A stretch of DNA of 64,000 nt, taken from positions 166,893-230,892 of the forward strand of contig DBUB01000008.1 in assembly GCA_002307725.1 (NCBI GenBank), in the 5' to 3' direction. Position 1 is the first letter of the stretch, and each line of letters begins with the position of its first letter. This DNA comes from Alphaproteobacteria bacterium UBA1301 (GTDB lineage: Bacteria; Pseudomonadota; Alphaproteobacteria; Micropepsales; Micropepsaceae). This document shows, one piece after another, positions 44,059 to 52,911 of this stretch. The translations under genes and the position numbers were made by a program. Below the pieces are notes generated by a model. It was not told the DNA's origin. It saw nothing but the letters and a program-made list of their open reading frames with translations, and did no database searches.

Positions 44059-44076
44059 GGTCGCGCGGCCGGACGG
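44059..44076. repeat. dispersed repeat family copy F, left end only
   Basis: GGTCGCGCGGCCGGACGG, identical to the left 18 bases of copy C (26680-26697). It abuts the hpt stop codon at 44077, so the repeat supplies the sequence right after hpt. Confidence 0.55.
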
Positions 44077-44589
44077 TTACTCGCACTTGGCGATATAGGG
44101 CAGGGCGCGATGGTTGCCGGAATCATCCATGCCGTAACCTACAATGAACTCGGAGGTGCCGGTGAAGCAGGCGTAATCGGCCTTGGCGGTCGCATCGGAC
44201 CTGAGCTTGTCGACCACCACCGCCGAGATCACCGACGTGGCGCCGTATTCGAGAGCCAGTTCGCGCGCTTTTTTCATCGTGTGGCCGCCATCAAGCACGC
44301 CGTCGATCACCAGCACGTTCTTGCCGCGCAGGTTCTCATTGGGGCCGATCAGGATCTTCACGTTTTTGGTCGACTCGTGCCCGACATAGCTGCGCAACCA
44401 GAGGAACTCGGTCGGAATGGAAATGCCTTCCACCGCCAACGCGCGTAAAAGATCGGCGGCGAACACATAAGCGCCCACCAGGATTGGAACTGCCACATGC
44501 GGCACAACGGGACCGTGCGCGATGTCATAGGCCAGAGCCTTCACGCGTGCAGCAATCTGTTCTTCACTATAGAGAATCGTTCGGCGCAT
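44077..44589 (-). CDS. hpt: hypoxanthine/purine phosphoribosyltransferase
   Basis: 170 residues from the ATG at 44589, which overlaps the TGA of the upstream zinc-ribbon gene by one base; a GTG at 44592 is also in frame. It salvages purine bases with PRPP. The PRPP-binding loop is V-L-V-I-D-G-V-L-D-G-G-H-T, a variant of the usual D-D-x-x-D-T-G-x-T. W-L-R-S-Y and the flexible loop follow the family. Length is normal. Confidence 0.88.
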   Translation of the reverse strand: MRRTILYSEEQIAARVKALAYDIAHGPVVPHVAVPILVGAYVFAADLLRALAVEGISIPTEFLWLRSYVGHESTKNVKILIGPNENLRGKNVLVIDGVLDGGHTMKKARELALEYGATSVISAVVVDKLRSDATAKADYACFTGTSEFIVGYGMDDSGNHRALPYIAKCE

Positions 44590-45314
44590 CACTCCCCAGC
44601 TTTCGCAAGTTCCACTCGATAATTGGTCGCCTCATCAGGCGGGTTCGAAAGCTGGGTGACGAAATGGGTGGATTGACCGGGTTTCAACGTGATGACATCC
44701 GACGCAACGGTCCAGTGATAGACTTCACGCTTATCATTATCGACCAAACCAATGCGAATCTGCGGCACCGGCAACTCTCTGTCGGTCACATTGGTCAGAG
44801 TGCCGCTCACCGTCAAGACGAGCTGGCCGCCCCGCATTTCCCTGGTGTTCTTGGTATTGCCTATTTTCAGGCCGCCGGAGGCGACTTTCATCCCCAGCTT
44901 CGAGTAGACCGACGCGCTTTGCGGCCACGCCTCGACAACCTGGTGGCGATAAACCGTCGCGACAACGCCAAGCAAAATCACAACACCAGCCAAAGCGGCC
45001 CATCCGGCCGTCAGGAACCACGACCGTTGCCAGAACTTCGGGCCCGCAGGAGCGGCGGGTTCCGCAGCGGCGGTGACGCTTTCCTGCGGCTCCGGGTCGC
45101 GCTCCTGAGGTTGTGCATAAACCTCGCGCGGCGGCTCCGCGGCGAGGTAATCGGGGCCAGACGGTGCCGGAGGCTCAGGCTCCGACTCAGGTTTCTCGGG
45201 GAGGGCATGCCAGACGTTGCTGCAGCGCGCGCAGCGCACATTGCGTCCAGCCGGCGGGAATTTCGTCGCATCGACTTCGTAGCGCGTCTGACAGGCCGGG
45301 CAGGTTAAAATCAT
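44589..45314 (-). CDS. MJ0042-type zinc-ribbon membrane protein (DUF3426-like)
   Basis: 241 residues from the ATG at 45314. The N-terminal zinc ribbon is C-P-A-C-Q-T-R-Y (4-11) with the second pair in V-R-C-A-R-C. A Pro/Glu-rich linker, one membrane helix (about 110-135) and an extracytoplasmic beta domain (V-L-T-V-S-G-T-L-T-N-V-T) complete it. The family is common beside ftsE in alphaproteobacteria, with unknown function. It is divergent from ftsE and co-transcribed with hpt. Confidence 0.85.
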   Translation of the reverse strand: MILTCPACQTRYEVDATKFPPAGRNVRCARCSNVWHALPEKPESEPEPPAPSGPDYLAAEPPREVYAQPQERDPEPQESVTAAAEPAAPAGPKFWQRSWFLTAGWAALAGVVILLGVVATVYRHQVVEAWPQSASVYSKLGMKVASGGLKIGNTKNTREMRGGQLVLTVSGTLTNVTDRELPVPQIRIGLVDNDKREVYHWTVASDVITLKPGQSTHFVTQLSNPPDEATNYRVELAKAGE

Positions 45315-45429
45315 ACTGACGATCCCAATCGCCAAAGTTTGGCGCCAAAAGGGGTGTGCTGCAAGCAGAGTAACCTAAAGGCCTGAAACACTCGTAACCA
45401 ACATCCCCCGAGGTTATGGTCGCCATATC

Positions 45430-46101
45430 ATGGTTCGCTTCGAAAATGTCGGGATGCGCTACGGCGCCGGTCCGGAGGTCTTACGGGATGTCACCTTCGT
45501 TCTGGAGGCGGGCTCGTTTACCTTTTTGACCGGGCTGTCGGGCGCCGGCAAGACCACCCTTTTGAGGCTGATGTCGATCGCCGAACGGCCCACACGCGGG
45601 CTGATCACGCTGTTTGGCCGTGATCTGGCGACCGCGAAGCGTTCTACCCTGCCCGCCTTGCGGCGCCGGATCGGGGTCGTTTTCCAGGATTTCCGCCTGC
45701 TCGACCACCTCTCCGCCTTCGACAACGTCGCCCTGCCGCTCAGGATCGCCGGCCGCAAGGAGGGCGAATACGCCCGCGACGTCAAGGAACTGCTCGCCTG
45801 GGTCGGCCTTGGTGATCGTATGAACGCGGTCCCACCCACTCTGTCCGGCGGCGAGCAGCAACGCGTTGCGATTGCCCGGGCCGTGGTCGCCAAACCCGAT
45901 TTGCTGGTCGCCGACGAGCCGACCGGCAATGTCGACCCCGAAATTGGCGCCCGCCTGATCCGCCTGTTCGCCGAACTGAACCGGCTCGGCACCACGGTGT
46001 TGATCGCCACCCATGACCGCAATCTGGTCGAAAGCACGCGGGCCCGCGAAATGCGGCTGGTGGACGGAAGGCTGGTCGAACTGAGGACGCCGCGGCCATG
46101 A
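45430..46101 (+). CDS. ftsE: cell division ATP-binding protein FtsE
   Basis: 223 residues. It is the ABC ATPase that, with FtsX, couples the divisome to peptidoglycan hydrolases. Walker A G-L-S-G-A-G-K-T-T is near 37-45, the ABC signature T-L-S-G-G-E-Q-Q-R is near 137-145, and Walker B L-L-V-A-D-E-P-T-G follows. The ATG of ftsX overlaps its stop by 4 bp. Confidence 0.95.
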   Translation: MVRFENVGMRYGAGPEVLRDVTFVLEAGSFTFLTGLSGAGKTTLLRLMSIAERPTRGLITLFGRDLATAKRSTLPALRRRIGVVFQDFRLLDHLSAFDNVALPLRIAGRKEGEYARDVKELLAWVGLGDRMNAVPPTLSGGEQQRVAIARAVVAKPDLLVADEPTGNVDPEIGARLIRLFAELNRLGTTVLIATHDRNLVESTRAREMRLVDGRLVELRTPRP

Positions 46102-46985
46102 AAAAACGGCGCATCATGCCCGCCTCGAAAGGGGCCGCGCCCCTCGACGTCGTCATCGCGGTGATGGCCTTTTTGGCCGCGCTGGCCTTGGGCGCCTCGC
46201 TGATCGCCCAGCGCGCCGCCGATAGCTGGAGCGAAGGCCTCTCCGGCAAGATCACGGTGCAGATCATGCCGCCGACCAGCGGGCCGGCGCGCGACGGCCT
46301 CGACCAGGAAACCGAGGCGGCCCTGGCGGTGTTGAAGGCGACGCCCGGTATCGCCCATGCCGCACCGCTGTCGCAGAACGAGCAACTGAAGCTGGTGCAG
46401 CCCTGGCTCGGCGCCGAAGCGCTAGTAGCCGATCTACCGCTGCCGCAACTGATCGACGCCGACATCGCGCCCGGTTCGGAGATCAACATCGCAGACTTGA
46501 CCGTGCGGCTGAAGGCAGTGGTGCCGACTGCGGTGCTCGATGATCACAGCCATTGGATCGGGCGCTTGCACGATCTCGCCCGTACCCTGGTATGGTCGGC
46601 TTATGGCATCCTGTTCCTGATTGCGGTGGCAACCGCCTCGACGGTGGCGTTTGCGACGCGGGCGGGACTCGACGCCCATAACGACATGGTCTCGCTGCTG
46701 CACCAGATGGGCGCCCAGGCCGGGTTCATTGCGCGCGCCTTCGAAGGCCACTATTTCCGGGCCACCCTCCTCGCCGCGGGGACGGGAGCAGCCTTTGCCG
46801 CCGTCTTTTTTCTGGCGGCGGGCGGACTGGAGTCGGTGGGCTATGAACCGGTTCCTTTTCTGCCGCCCCTATCGTTGAAGCCGATTGAATTGTTGTGGCT
46901 GCTGGCGGTTCCCGCAGCGGCCGGGCTGATTGCACTAATTACGGCACGGCTTTCCGTGTTCGCCGCTTTGCGGGCGATTCATTAG
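46098..46985 (+). CDS. ftsX: cell division protein FtsX
   Basis: 295 residues. Four membrane segments (near 18-38, 160-182, 205-235 and 255-280) and a large periplasmic loop between the first two fit FtsX. It passes FtsE ATPase cycles across the membrane. The overlap with ftsE secures the assignment. The N terminus is short, as in other alphaproteobacterial FtsX. Confidence 0.93.
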   Translation: MKKRRIMPASKGAAPLDVVIAVMAFLAALALGASLIAQRAADSWSEGLSGKITVQIMPPTSGPARDGLDQETEAALAVLKATPGIAHAAPLSQNEQLKLVQPWLGAEALVADLPLPQLIDADIAPGSEINIADLTVRLKAVVPTAVLDDHSHWIGRLHDLARTLVWSAYGILFLIAVATASTVAFATRAGLDAHNDMVSLLHQMGAQAGFIARAFEGHYFRATLLAAGTGAAFAAVFFLAAGGLESVGYEPVPFLPPLSLKPIELLWLLAVPAAAGLIALITARLSVFAALRAIH

Positions 46986-47089
46986 CGCAATCGAGCTATT
47001 ATCCGCACTGTCACAATCCAGCGCGGTGCGGGGACTTCACCTCGCACGCGATGCATTGCATTATCTGTCCGCAAGAGCGGAGTCTTCGA

Positions 47090-47695
47090 TTGCTGAAGCG
47101 AATCGTCATCGCGTTGGTGCTGCTTTACGGTTTGGGGTTTGCTGCCTTTGCGATCCGCTTGCCCAAAGCACCGCGCGCGATTGGACCGGTGGGCGGCATC
47201 GTCGCTTTGACCGGCGGCGGTTCACGCCTCGACGTTGCGGTGGCGCTGTTCGAAAAAGGCAAAGGCGAGCGGCTGCTGATCTCAGGTGTCTTTCCCCAGA
47301 CCACCAAGAAAGAGCTGAAGACGCTGGCGCATGGCAAGAAGCGGTTCGATTGCTGTGTTGATCTCGGCTATGCCGCCGAAAACACTTTCGGTAACGCCAA
47401 GGAGGCAGCGGCCTGGGCTCGCTTCCACCACTACAAGTCCATCCTGCTGGTGACATCGCGCTATCACATGCCGCGCTCGGTCGCCGAATTCCGCGACGTG
47501 ATGCCCGGGGTGACAGTGATCCCCTATCCGGTCGATGCCGAAACGGGGAAGGATTTCGCGAGCAAAATACGCGCCCTGAAGGTGCTGCATAGCGAATATG
47601 CCAAGTTTATCGCCGTGACTTTTTTAACCGCCACCGGGCTTGAGCCGGGTCTTGACCAGGACAAGTCCGCAACCGACTCTGACACCGCATCGTAG
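47090..47695 (+). CDS. YdcF-family (DUF218) membrane-anchored protein
   Basis: About 201 residues from the TTG at 47090, chosen because GCGGAG stands 7 nt upstream and the product starts at the membrane anchor (L-L-K-R-I-V-I-A-L-V-L-L). An ATG at 47051 without a ribosome site adds 13 residues. The DUF218 core is visible (I-V-A-L-T-G-G-G-S-R-L, A-E-N-T-F-G-N-A, L-L-V-T-S-R-Y-H-M-P-R-S). Family members such as SanA and YdcF affect envelope integrity. It is followed 14 bp later by plsC. Confidence 0.8.
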   Translation: MLKRIVIALVLLYGLGFAAFAIRLPKAPRAIGPVGGIVALTGGGSRLDVAVALFEKGKGERLLISGVFPQTTKKELKTLAHGKKRFDCCVDLGYAAENTFGNAKEAAAWARFHHYKSILLVTSRYHMPRSVAEFRDVMPGVTVIPYPVDAETGKDFASKIRALKVLHSEYAKFIAVTFLTATGLEPGLDQDKSATDSDTAS

Positions 47696-47709
47696 AACCA
47701 AAGCCCGCC

Positions 47710-48429
47710 GTGACCTTCGTCCGTTCCATCCTGTTCTTCGTCTATTTTGTCATCGCCTCGGCGGTGTTTTTCATCGTGGCGCTGCCGATGATGCTGTTGC
47801 CGCGCATGACGATCGTGCGCACCTCACAGGCCTGGAGTCGGACCGTCCTCTTCGGCCTGCGCGTGTTTGGCGGCTGCGGCTTTGAGGTCCGCGGCGACAT
47901 CCCCAAAGGTCCATTCCTGTTCGCCGCCAAGCACATGAGCATGTGGGACACGGTGGTGCTGTTCATGCTGCTGGACGACACTTCGATGGTGGTCAAGCGC
48001 GAGCTGCTCAAAATTCCGTTCTACGGCTGGTACATCAACCGGGCCGGGGTGATCGGCATCGACCGCAAGGCCGGGGCCAGCGCCCTGCGCCAGATGGCGG
48101 CCCGAGCCAAGGAAATATATGCCGCCGGACGGCCGCTCGTCATTTTTCCGGAAGGAACCCGCAAGAAGCCGGGTGCGCCCCCTGACTACAAGCCGGGCGT
48201 GGCCGGACTTTACACCCAGTTCGGTGTGCCTTGCGTACCGGTGGCGCTCAACTCGGGCCAGTTCTGGACCGGCTTCATTAAGCGCCCCGGCACCATCGTG
48301 ATCGCGTTTTTGCCGCCCATTCCAGCCGGCCTCAAACGCGGCGCCTTCATGCGCGAGCTCGAACAGAGCATTGAAACGGCAACCGCAAAGCTGGTCGCCG
48401 AAGGCCGCACCCAGCTCGGCCAGGATTAA
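47710..48429 (+). CDS. plsC: 1-acyl-sn-glycerol-3-phosphate acyltransferase
   Basis: 239 residues from a GTG at 47710. It makes phosphatidic acid at the inner membrane. The acyltransferase H-x4-D motif is K-H-M-S-M-W-D near 77-83, and the substrate motif F-P-E-G-T-R is near 148. An N-terminal membrane helix is present. It probably shares a transcript with ftsEX and the YdcF-type gene. Confidence 0.92.
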   Translation: MTFVRSILFFVYFVIASAVFFIVALPMMLLPRMTIVRTSQAWSRTVLFGLRVFGGCGFEVRGDIPKGPFLFAAKHMSMWDTVVLFMLLDDTSMVVKRELLKIPFYGWYINRAGVIGIDRKAGASALRQMAARAKEIYAAGRPLVIFPEGTRKKPGAPPDYKPGVAGLYTQFGVPCVPVALNSGQFWTGFIKRPGTIVIAFLPPIPAGLKRGAFMRELEQSIETATAKLVAEGRTQLGQD

Positions 48430-48440
48430 TCCTTACGTTA

Positions 48441-48455
48441 GAACATTCCCGGAAC
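48441..48455. promoter_or_regulatory. LexA (SOS) box upstream of nrdJ
   Basis: GAACATTCCCGGAAC fits the alphaproteobacterial LexA consensus GAAC-N7-GAAC exactly. It is 81 bp before the nrdJ ATG and 12 bp after the plsC stop, so it most likely controls nrdJ. Confidence 0.65.
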
Positions 48456-48536
48456 GTCCGGTTGTAAATCGGGCGTTTGATTGTTAATTATTTAATCCGT
48501 CCTCGTATGCTGGAACGGACGCGCGAAAGACCCCTT

Positions 48537-51500
48537 ATGAGCGACATCGCCCACCAAATTTGGGATATGAAGTACCGTTTCCGGCAGCCTGACGGCACGC
48601 CGGTCGATAGCGATGTGGCCGCCAGTTGGGCGCGGGTGGCGCTGGCCGCAAGCCAAGCCGAGGCGCCCGAGGACCGGCGGAGCCAGGCTCTTGCCTTCGC
48701 CGAGGCGCTCGCGGGCTATCGCTTCCTACCGGCGGGACGGATTCTGGCCGGTGCCGGAACCGGGCGCAGCGTGACGCTGTTCAATTGCTTCGTCATGGGC
48801 ACCATCGCCGATTCGATGGATGGCATCTTCTCGGCTCTGCGCGAGGCGGCGCTGACGCTGCAGCAAGGCGGCGGCATCGGTTACGACTTCTCGACCATCC
48901 GGCCCAAGGGGGCGCCGGTTGAAGGCGTCGGCGCCGATGCCAGTGGGCCAGTCTCGTTCATGGACGTGTGGGACGCCATGTGCCGCACCATCATGAGTGC
49001 GGGCAGCCGCCGCGGCGCCATGATGGCGACGCTGATGTGCGATCATCCCGACATCGAAGACTTCATCACCGCCAAACGCCGCCAAGGGCGTTTGCAAATG
49101 TTCAATCTGTCGGTGCTGGTGACCGATGCCTTCATGGCCGCGGTCAAGGCCGACGAAGACTGGCCGCTGAGCTTCGGCGGCCGTGTCTACCGTACCGTCA
49201 AAGCGCGGGCGCTGTGGGACGCCATCATGCGGTCGACCTATGATTTCGCCGAGCCGGGCGTGATTTTCATCGACCGCATCAATGCCGAAAACAATCTCGG
49301 CTATTGCGAAACCATCCGGGCGACCAATCCTTGCTTGACGGGTGATAGCTGGATCATGACGGCCGCGGGCGCGCGACAAATCCGCGATCTTGTCGGGCAG
49401 TCCTTTACCGCTATCGCCGACGGAAAACCTTGGCCGAGCGATCCGCGCGGCTTCTTCTCGAACGGCGTCAAGCCGGTGGTCCGGCTGGCCACCCAACAAG
49501 GCTATGCCTTACGTCTCACCGCAGACCATCGGGTGCGCAAAATTACGCGCCGGACGCGCTGGTCCAGCGACTGGGAATGGTGTGAAACCGGGCATCTGGC
49601 GGCCGGCGACGAAGTGCTGCTGCACAATCACCGCAGTCTGACCCTGGAACAATCAGCCGAATCCGCGGCACGCGATGATGCCGAAGGTTATCTGCTTGGT
49701 GCCTTGATCGGCGACGGTGTTCTGAATGCGGACAAGGCGGTGCTTTCGGTGTGGCCGGGACAGCGCGTCGCCAACGGCGACGATGATCGCCCGGGTGTAC
49801 GAGGCATCATGGCGCGCACCCTTGGCGCAGCGCAGCTTCTGCCGCATCGCAGCGATTTCTCCGGCTGGATCGCTGTGCCGGGACACGGCGAGTTTCGCCT
49901 CGCCCTTGGTGCACTCAAACGTCTGGCGGCCGATCACGGGCTAGAGCCGGGACACAAGGCCATCACACCGGCCATCGAGAAACGCTCGCCAGCCTTTGCC
50001 CGAGCTTTCTTGCAGGCGTTCTTCGATGCCGACGGTTCGGTTCAGGGCTCGCAGGCCAAAGGCGTGAGTATCCGGCTCAGCCAAAGCGATCTTGCCCGCC
50101 TTGAGGCCGTGCAGCGGATGCTGCTGCGCCTCGGCATTGCCGGCACGATCTATCAGGATCGCCGGCCACCCAAAGCTACCGTCCTGCCGGACGGCAAGGG
50201 CGGCCATCGTAGATACCAAACCGATGCCCAGCACGAATTGGTGATCAGCGGCGACAATCTGAAGACCTTTGCCGACCGGATCGGGTTTGCCGACACCAAG
50301 AAAGCGGGACAATTGGTGCGAGTTCTGAGCGGGTATAAACGCCACCTGAACCACAGTGCTTTTGTTGCGACCGTTAGCGTGATCGAACCGGCCGGCGAAG
50401 AAGAGGTCTTCGATGCCGCTATCCCCGGCCTCAATGCCTTCGACGCCAATGGCTTGTGGGCCCACAATTGCGGCGAGCAGCCGTTGCCGCCTTATGGCGC
50501 CTGCCTGCTCGGCTCGATCAATCTGGCGCGTCTGGTCAAGCATCCGTTCGAAGACGGCGCCGAACTCGACACCGCCGAATTGGCACGTCTGACGACGACC
50601 GCGATCCGCCTGCTCGACAATGTGATCGACGTGTCGCGCTTTCCGCTCCCCGGCCAGCGTGCCGAAGCCGAGGCCAAGCGCCGCATCGGTCTGGGCGTGA
50701 CCGGGCTCGCCGATGCGCTGATTTTCTGCCGCACCAAATACGGTTCGCCCGCGAGCATCGTGCTGATCGAACATTGGCTGGAGACGATGGCCCACGCCGC
50801 CTATCGCGCGTCGGTCGAACTGGCCCGCCTCAAAGGGGCCTTCCCGCTGTTCGATGTCGATGAATATTTGCTGCGGCCGTTCATCAGGCGCCTGCCCTAT
50901 GACCTGCGCGAAGACATTGCGCGCTACGGCATCCGCAACGGCCTGCTCACGTCGATCGCGCCGACCGGCACCATTTCGCTCTATGCCGGCAATGTGTCGA
51001 GCGGCATCGAGCCGGTGTTCGCTTACAGCTACAGCCGCCGCGTCTTGATGCCGGACGGCACGCCGGAAGAACAGATCGTGCGCGACTACGCCGTGGCGGC
51101 GTTCCACGCCAAATTCGGCGATAGCGCCGAACTGCCGGACTATTTCGTCAGCGCGCAGACCTTGGCGCCCGAGGACCACTTGGCGGTGCAGGCGGCGGCG
51201 CAGAAATACATCGATTCGTCGATCTCCAAGACCATCAACTTGCCGGCGTCGATCTCATTCGCAGCCTTCAAGGACGTCTACATGACGGCCTATGAGACGG
51301 GGTGCAAAGGCTGCACCACCTACCGGCCGAACGAGGTGACCGGATCGGTATTGACGGTGACGGAAACCGAGGTCGACGACGATGCGGACGACATGCCAAA
51401 AACCGGCGATATCGTCTACATGCATCGCCCGCTCGACCGCCCCGATGTGCTGATCGGCCAGACCTACAAGATCAAATGGCTCGATTCCGACCACGCCTTC

Positions 51501-51941
51501 TACATCACCGTCAACGATGTCGAGACCGATGGGCGGCGGCGGCCGTTCGAAGTGTTCATCAACTCGAAGAACATGGAAGCTTACGCCTGGACGCTGGCGC
51601 TGACGCGAATGATCTCGGCGGTATTCCGGCGCGGCGGCGATGTGTCGTTCGTGGTCGACGAGCTGAAGGCGGTGTTCGATCCGCGCGGCGGCCAGTGGAT
51701 GGAAGGCCATTACGTGCCCTCGCTGCTCGCGGCGATCGGCGAGGTGATCCACAAACATCTGGTCGCGATCGGCTTCATGGCCGAGCACGGCGACACGCTG
51801 GCGCCCGACGGCAAGAAGGTGGCTGCCATCGCGGCGGAAGGGGCCCCGGCCCGTCACTGCCCGCGCTGCGGCTCGCCCAGCTTCGTCAAGCTGGAAGGGT
51901 GCGACTCGTGCCTGTCATGCAGCTATTCGAAGTGCGGCTAG
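48537..51941 (+). CDS. nrdJ: adenosylcobalamin-dependent ribonucleotide reductase, intein-interrupted
   Basis: 1134 residues as a precursor, about 755 after splicing, from the ATG at 48537 (in-frame starts at 48477 and 48507 lack a ribosome site). Class II RNR makes deoxynucleotides without oxygen, using B12. Visible landmarks are L-F-N-C-F near 84, G-G-G-I-G-Y-D-F and the finger-loop cysteine in N-P-C-G-E-Q-P-L, formed only after intein removal. T-G-T-I-S-L-Y-A-G-N-V-S-S-G and a TSCPD-like region (F-E-V-F-I-N-S-K) follow. The C terminus is Cys-rich (C-P-R-C-G ... C-D-S-C-L-S-C), ending S-K-C-G. Confidence 0.94.
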   Translation: MSDIAHQIWDMKYRFRQPDGTPVDSDVAASWARVALAASQAEAPEDRRSQALAFAEALAGYRFLPAGRILAGAGTGRSVTLFNCFVMGTIADSMDGIFSALREAALTLQQGGGIGYDFSTIRPKGAPVEGVGADASGPVSFMDVWDAMCRTIMSAGSRRGAMMATLMCDHPDIEDFITAKRRQGRLQMFNLSVLVTDAFMAAVKADEDWPLSFGGRVYRTVKARALWDAIMRSTYDFAEPGVIFIDRINAENNLGYCETIRATNPCLTGDSWIMTAAGARQIRDLVGQSFTAIADGKPWPSDPRGFFSNGVKPVVRLATQQGYALRLTADHRVRKITRRTRWSSDWEWCETGHLAAGDEVLLHNHRSLTLEQSAESAARDDAEGYLLGALIGDGVLNADKAVLSVWPGQRVANGDDDRPGVRGIMARTLGAAQLLPHRSDFSGWIAVPGHGEFRLALGALKRLAADHGLEPGHKAITPAIEKRSPAFARAFLQAFFDADGSVQGSQAKGVSIRLSQSDLARLEAVQRMLLRLGIAGTIYQDRRPPKATVLPDGKGGHRRYQTDAQHELVISGDNLKTFADRIGFADTKKAGQLVRVLSGYKRHLNHSAFVATVSVIEPAGEEEVFDAAIPGLNAFDANGLWAHNCGEQPLPPYGACLLGSINLARLVKHPFEDGAELDTAELARLTTTAIRLLDNVIDVSRFPLPGQRAEAEAKRRIGLGVTGLADALIFCRTKYGSPASIVLIEHWLETMAHAAYRASVELARLKGAFPLFDVDEYLLRPFIRRLPYDLREDIARYGIRNGLLTSIAPTGTISLYAGNVSSGIEPVFAYSYSRRVLMPDGTPEEQIVRDYAVAAFHAKFGDSAELPDYFVSAQTLAPEDHLAVQAAAQKYIDSSISKTINLPASISFAAFKDVYMTAYETGCKGCTTYRPNEVTGSVLTVTETEVDDDADDMPKTGDIVYMHRPLDRPDVLIGQTYKIKWLDSDHAFYITVNDVETDGRRRPFEVFINSKNMEAYAWTLALTRMISAVFRRGGDVSFVVDELKAVFDPRGGQWMEGHYVPSLLAAIGEVIHKHLVAIGFMAEHGDTLAPDGKKVAAIAAEGAPARHCPRCGSPSFVKLEGCDSCLSCSYSKCG
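49332..50468 (+). other. intein with LAGLIDADG homing endonuclease inside nrdJ
   Basis: 379 residues (266-644 of the precursor). It starts at Cys (C-L-T-G-D-S-W-I), has the block B T-A-D-H near 330, two dodecapeptide motifs (L-L-G-A-L-I-G-D-G near 383 and F-L-Q-A-F-F-D-A-D-G near 490), and ends A-N-G-L-W-A-H-N before extein Cys 645. All splice residues (Cys1, penultimate His, Asn, Cys+1) are present, so it should splice. Insertion is directly before the predicted thiyl-radical Cys of the reductase, so unspliced protein must be inactive. Confidence 0.95.
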
Positions 51942-52085
51942 AGTGACTCGGCCCTCTGCGAGAGCCGACTAGCGACGTGTAATTTATTTGCATTAGGTCA
52001 CGGGACTAGGCGACGACAGACAAACGCGCCTCAAATGTTCGGGGATCAACCCCCTGATTAACTCTCGCCACAGCACTTATGTATT

Positions 52086-52763
52086 CAGATAAAAACGCAG
52101 CAGCTTTGCCGTGTTGCCTCGACCATGATAGCTATCTGACGCCGAAGTAGTTGTTATACATATACGAACGTTCCATATATTTTTGTTTATAAACAACACG
52201 TTATTAGACTTTTGTGTCTACCACTTCAAAGTACAAGTATATACCAATTCGACACCTTCGATGATTTGGTGCCAGCCTGATCGCATACCACAGCATTAAT
52301 ACGGTTGGCAGGTGACGACTACGATCCCACGGTCTTCCAATAACTCATTGTTTAACATATATAATACTCCTTCTGAGTGTTCTTGGTTGGTTTCTCAGAT
52401 TTATGGCGCCAGATAAAAACGCAGCAGCTTTGCCGTGTTGCCTCGACCATGATAGCTATCTGACGCCGAAGTAGTTGTTATACATATACTAACGTTCCAT
52501 ATATTTTTGTTTATAAACAACACGTTATTAGACTTTTGTGTCTACCACTTCAAAGTACAAGTATATACCAATTCGACACCTTCGATGATTTGGTGCCAGC
52601 CTGATCGCATACCACAGCATTAGTACGGTTGGCAGGTGACGACTACGATCCCACGGTCTTCCAATAACTCATTGTTTAACATACATAATACTCCTTCTGA
52701 GTGTTCTTGGTTGGTTTCTCAGATTTATGGCGCCAGATAAAAACGCGGCAGCTTTGCCGTGTT
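52086..52763. repeat. tandem array of a 324-bp AT-rich unit (two full copies plus 30 bp)
   Basis: Unit starts are at 52086, 52410 and 52734, exactly 324 bp apart. The third copy stops after 30 bp. Copies differ at only a few bases (for example ATACGAACG against ATACTAACG, TTAATACGG against TTAGTACGG). Each unit holds the palindromes GATAGCTATC (52127-52136 in copy 1) and TTGTTTATAAACAA (52183-52196; 52507-52520), plus a stem TGCCAGCC/GGTTGGCA. There is no open frame of note. It is clearly richer in AT than flanking DNA. It occupies most of the 970-bp gap (51942-52911) before the four-gene operon; the rest shows no gene. Confidence 0.92.
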
Positions 52764-52911
52764 ACGGCGAGTGTTCACAAGACACGTACGCAATGACCGT
52801 ATCGGAGCGCGCCAAAACTAACCCATGGCGATTATGTTTTACCTTATTACAAAGCATTTGACAGAATCACTATGTTGTATTTATCTTCGCTTACGATATA
52901 GGAGTATAGAA

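Noticed and set aside
51942..52085. tRNA gene or attachment site after nrdJ
   Set aside because: GTTCGGGGATCAACCCCC looks like a T-arm, but no acceptor stem or anticodon arm can be built around it.
52073..52763. CRISPR-like array
   Set aside because: The repeats are 324 bp, contiguous and without spacers, and no cas gene is near.
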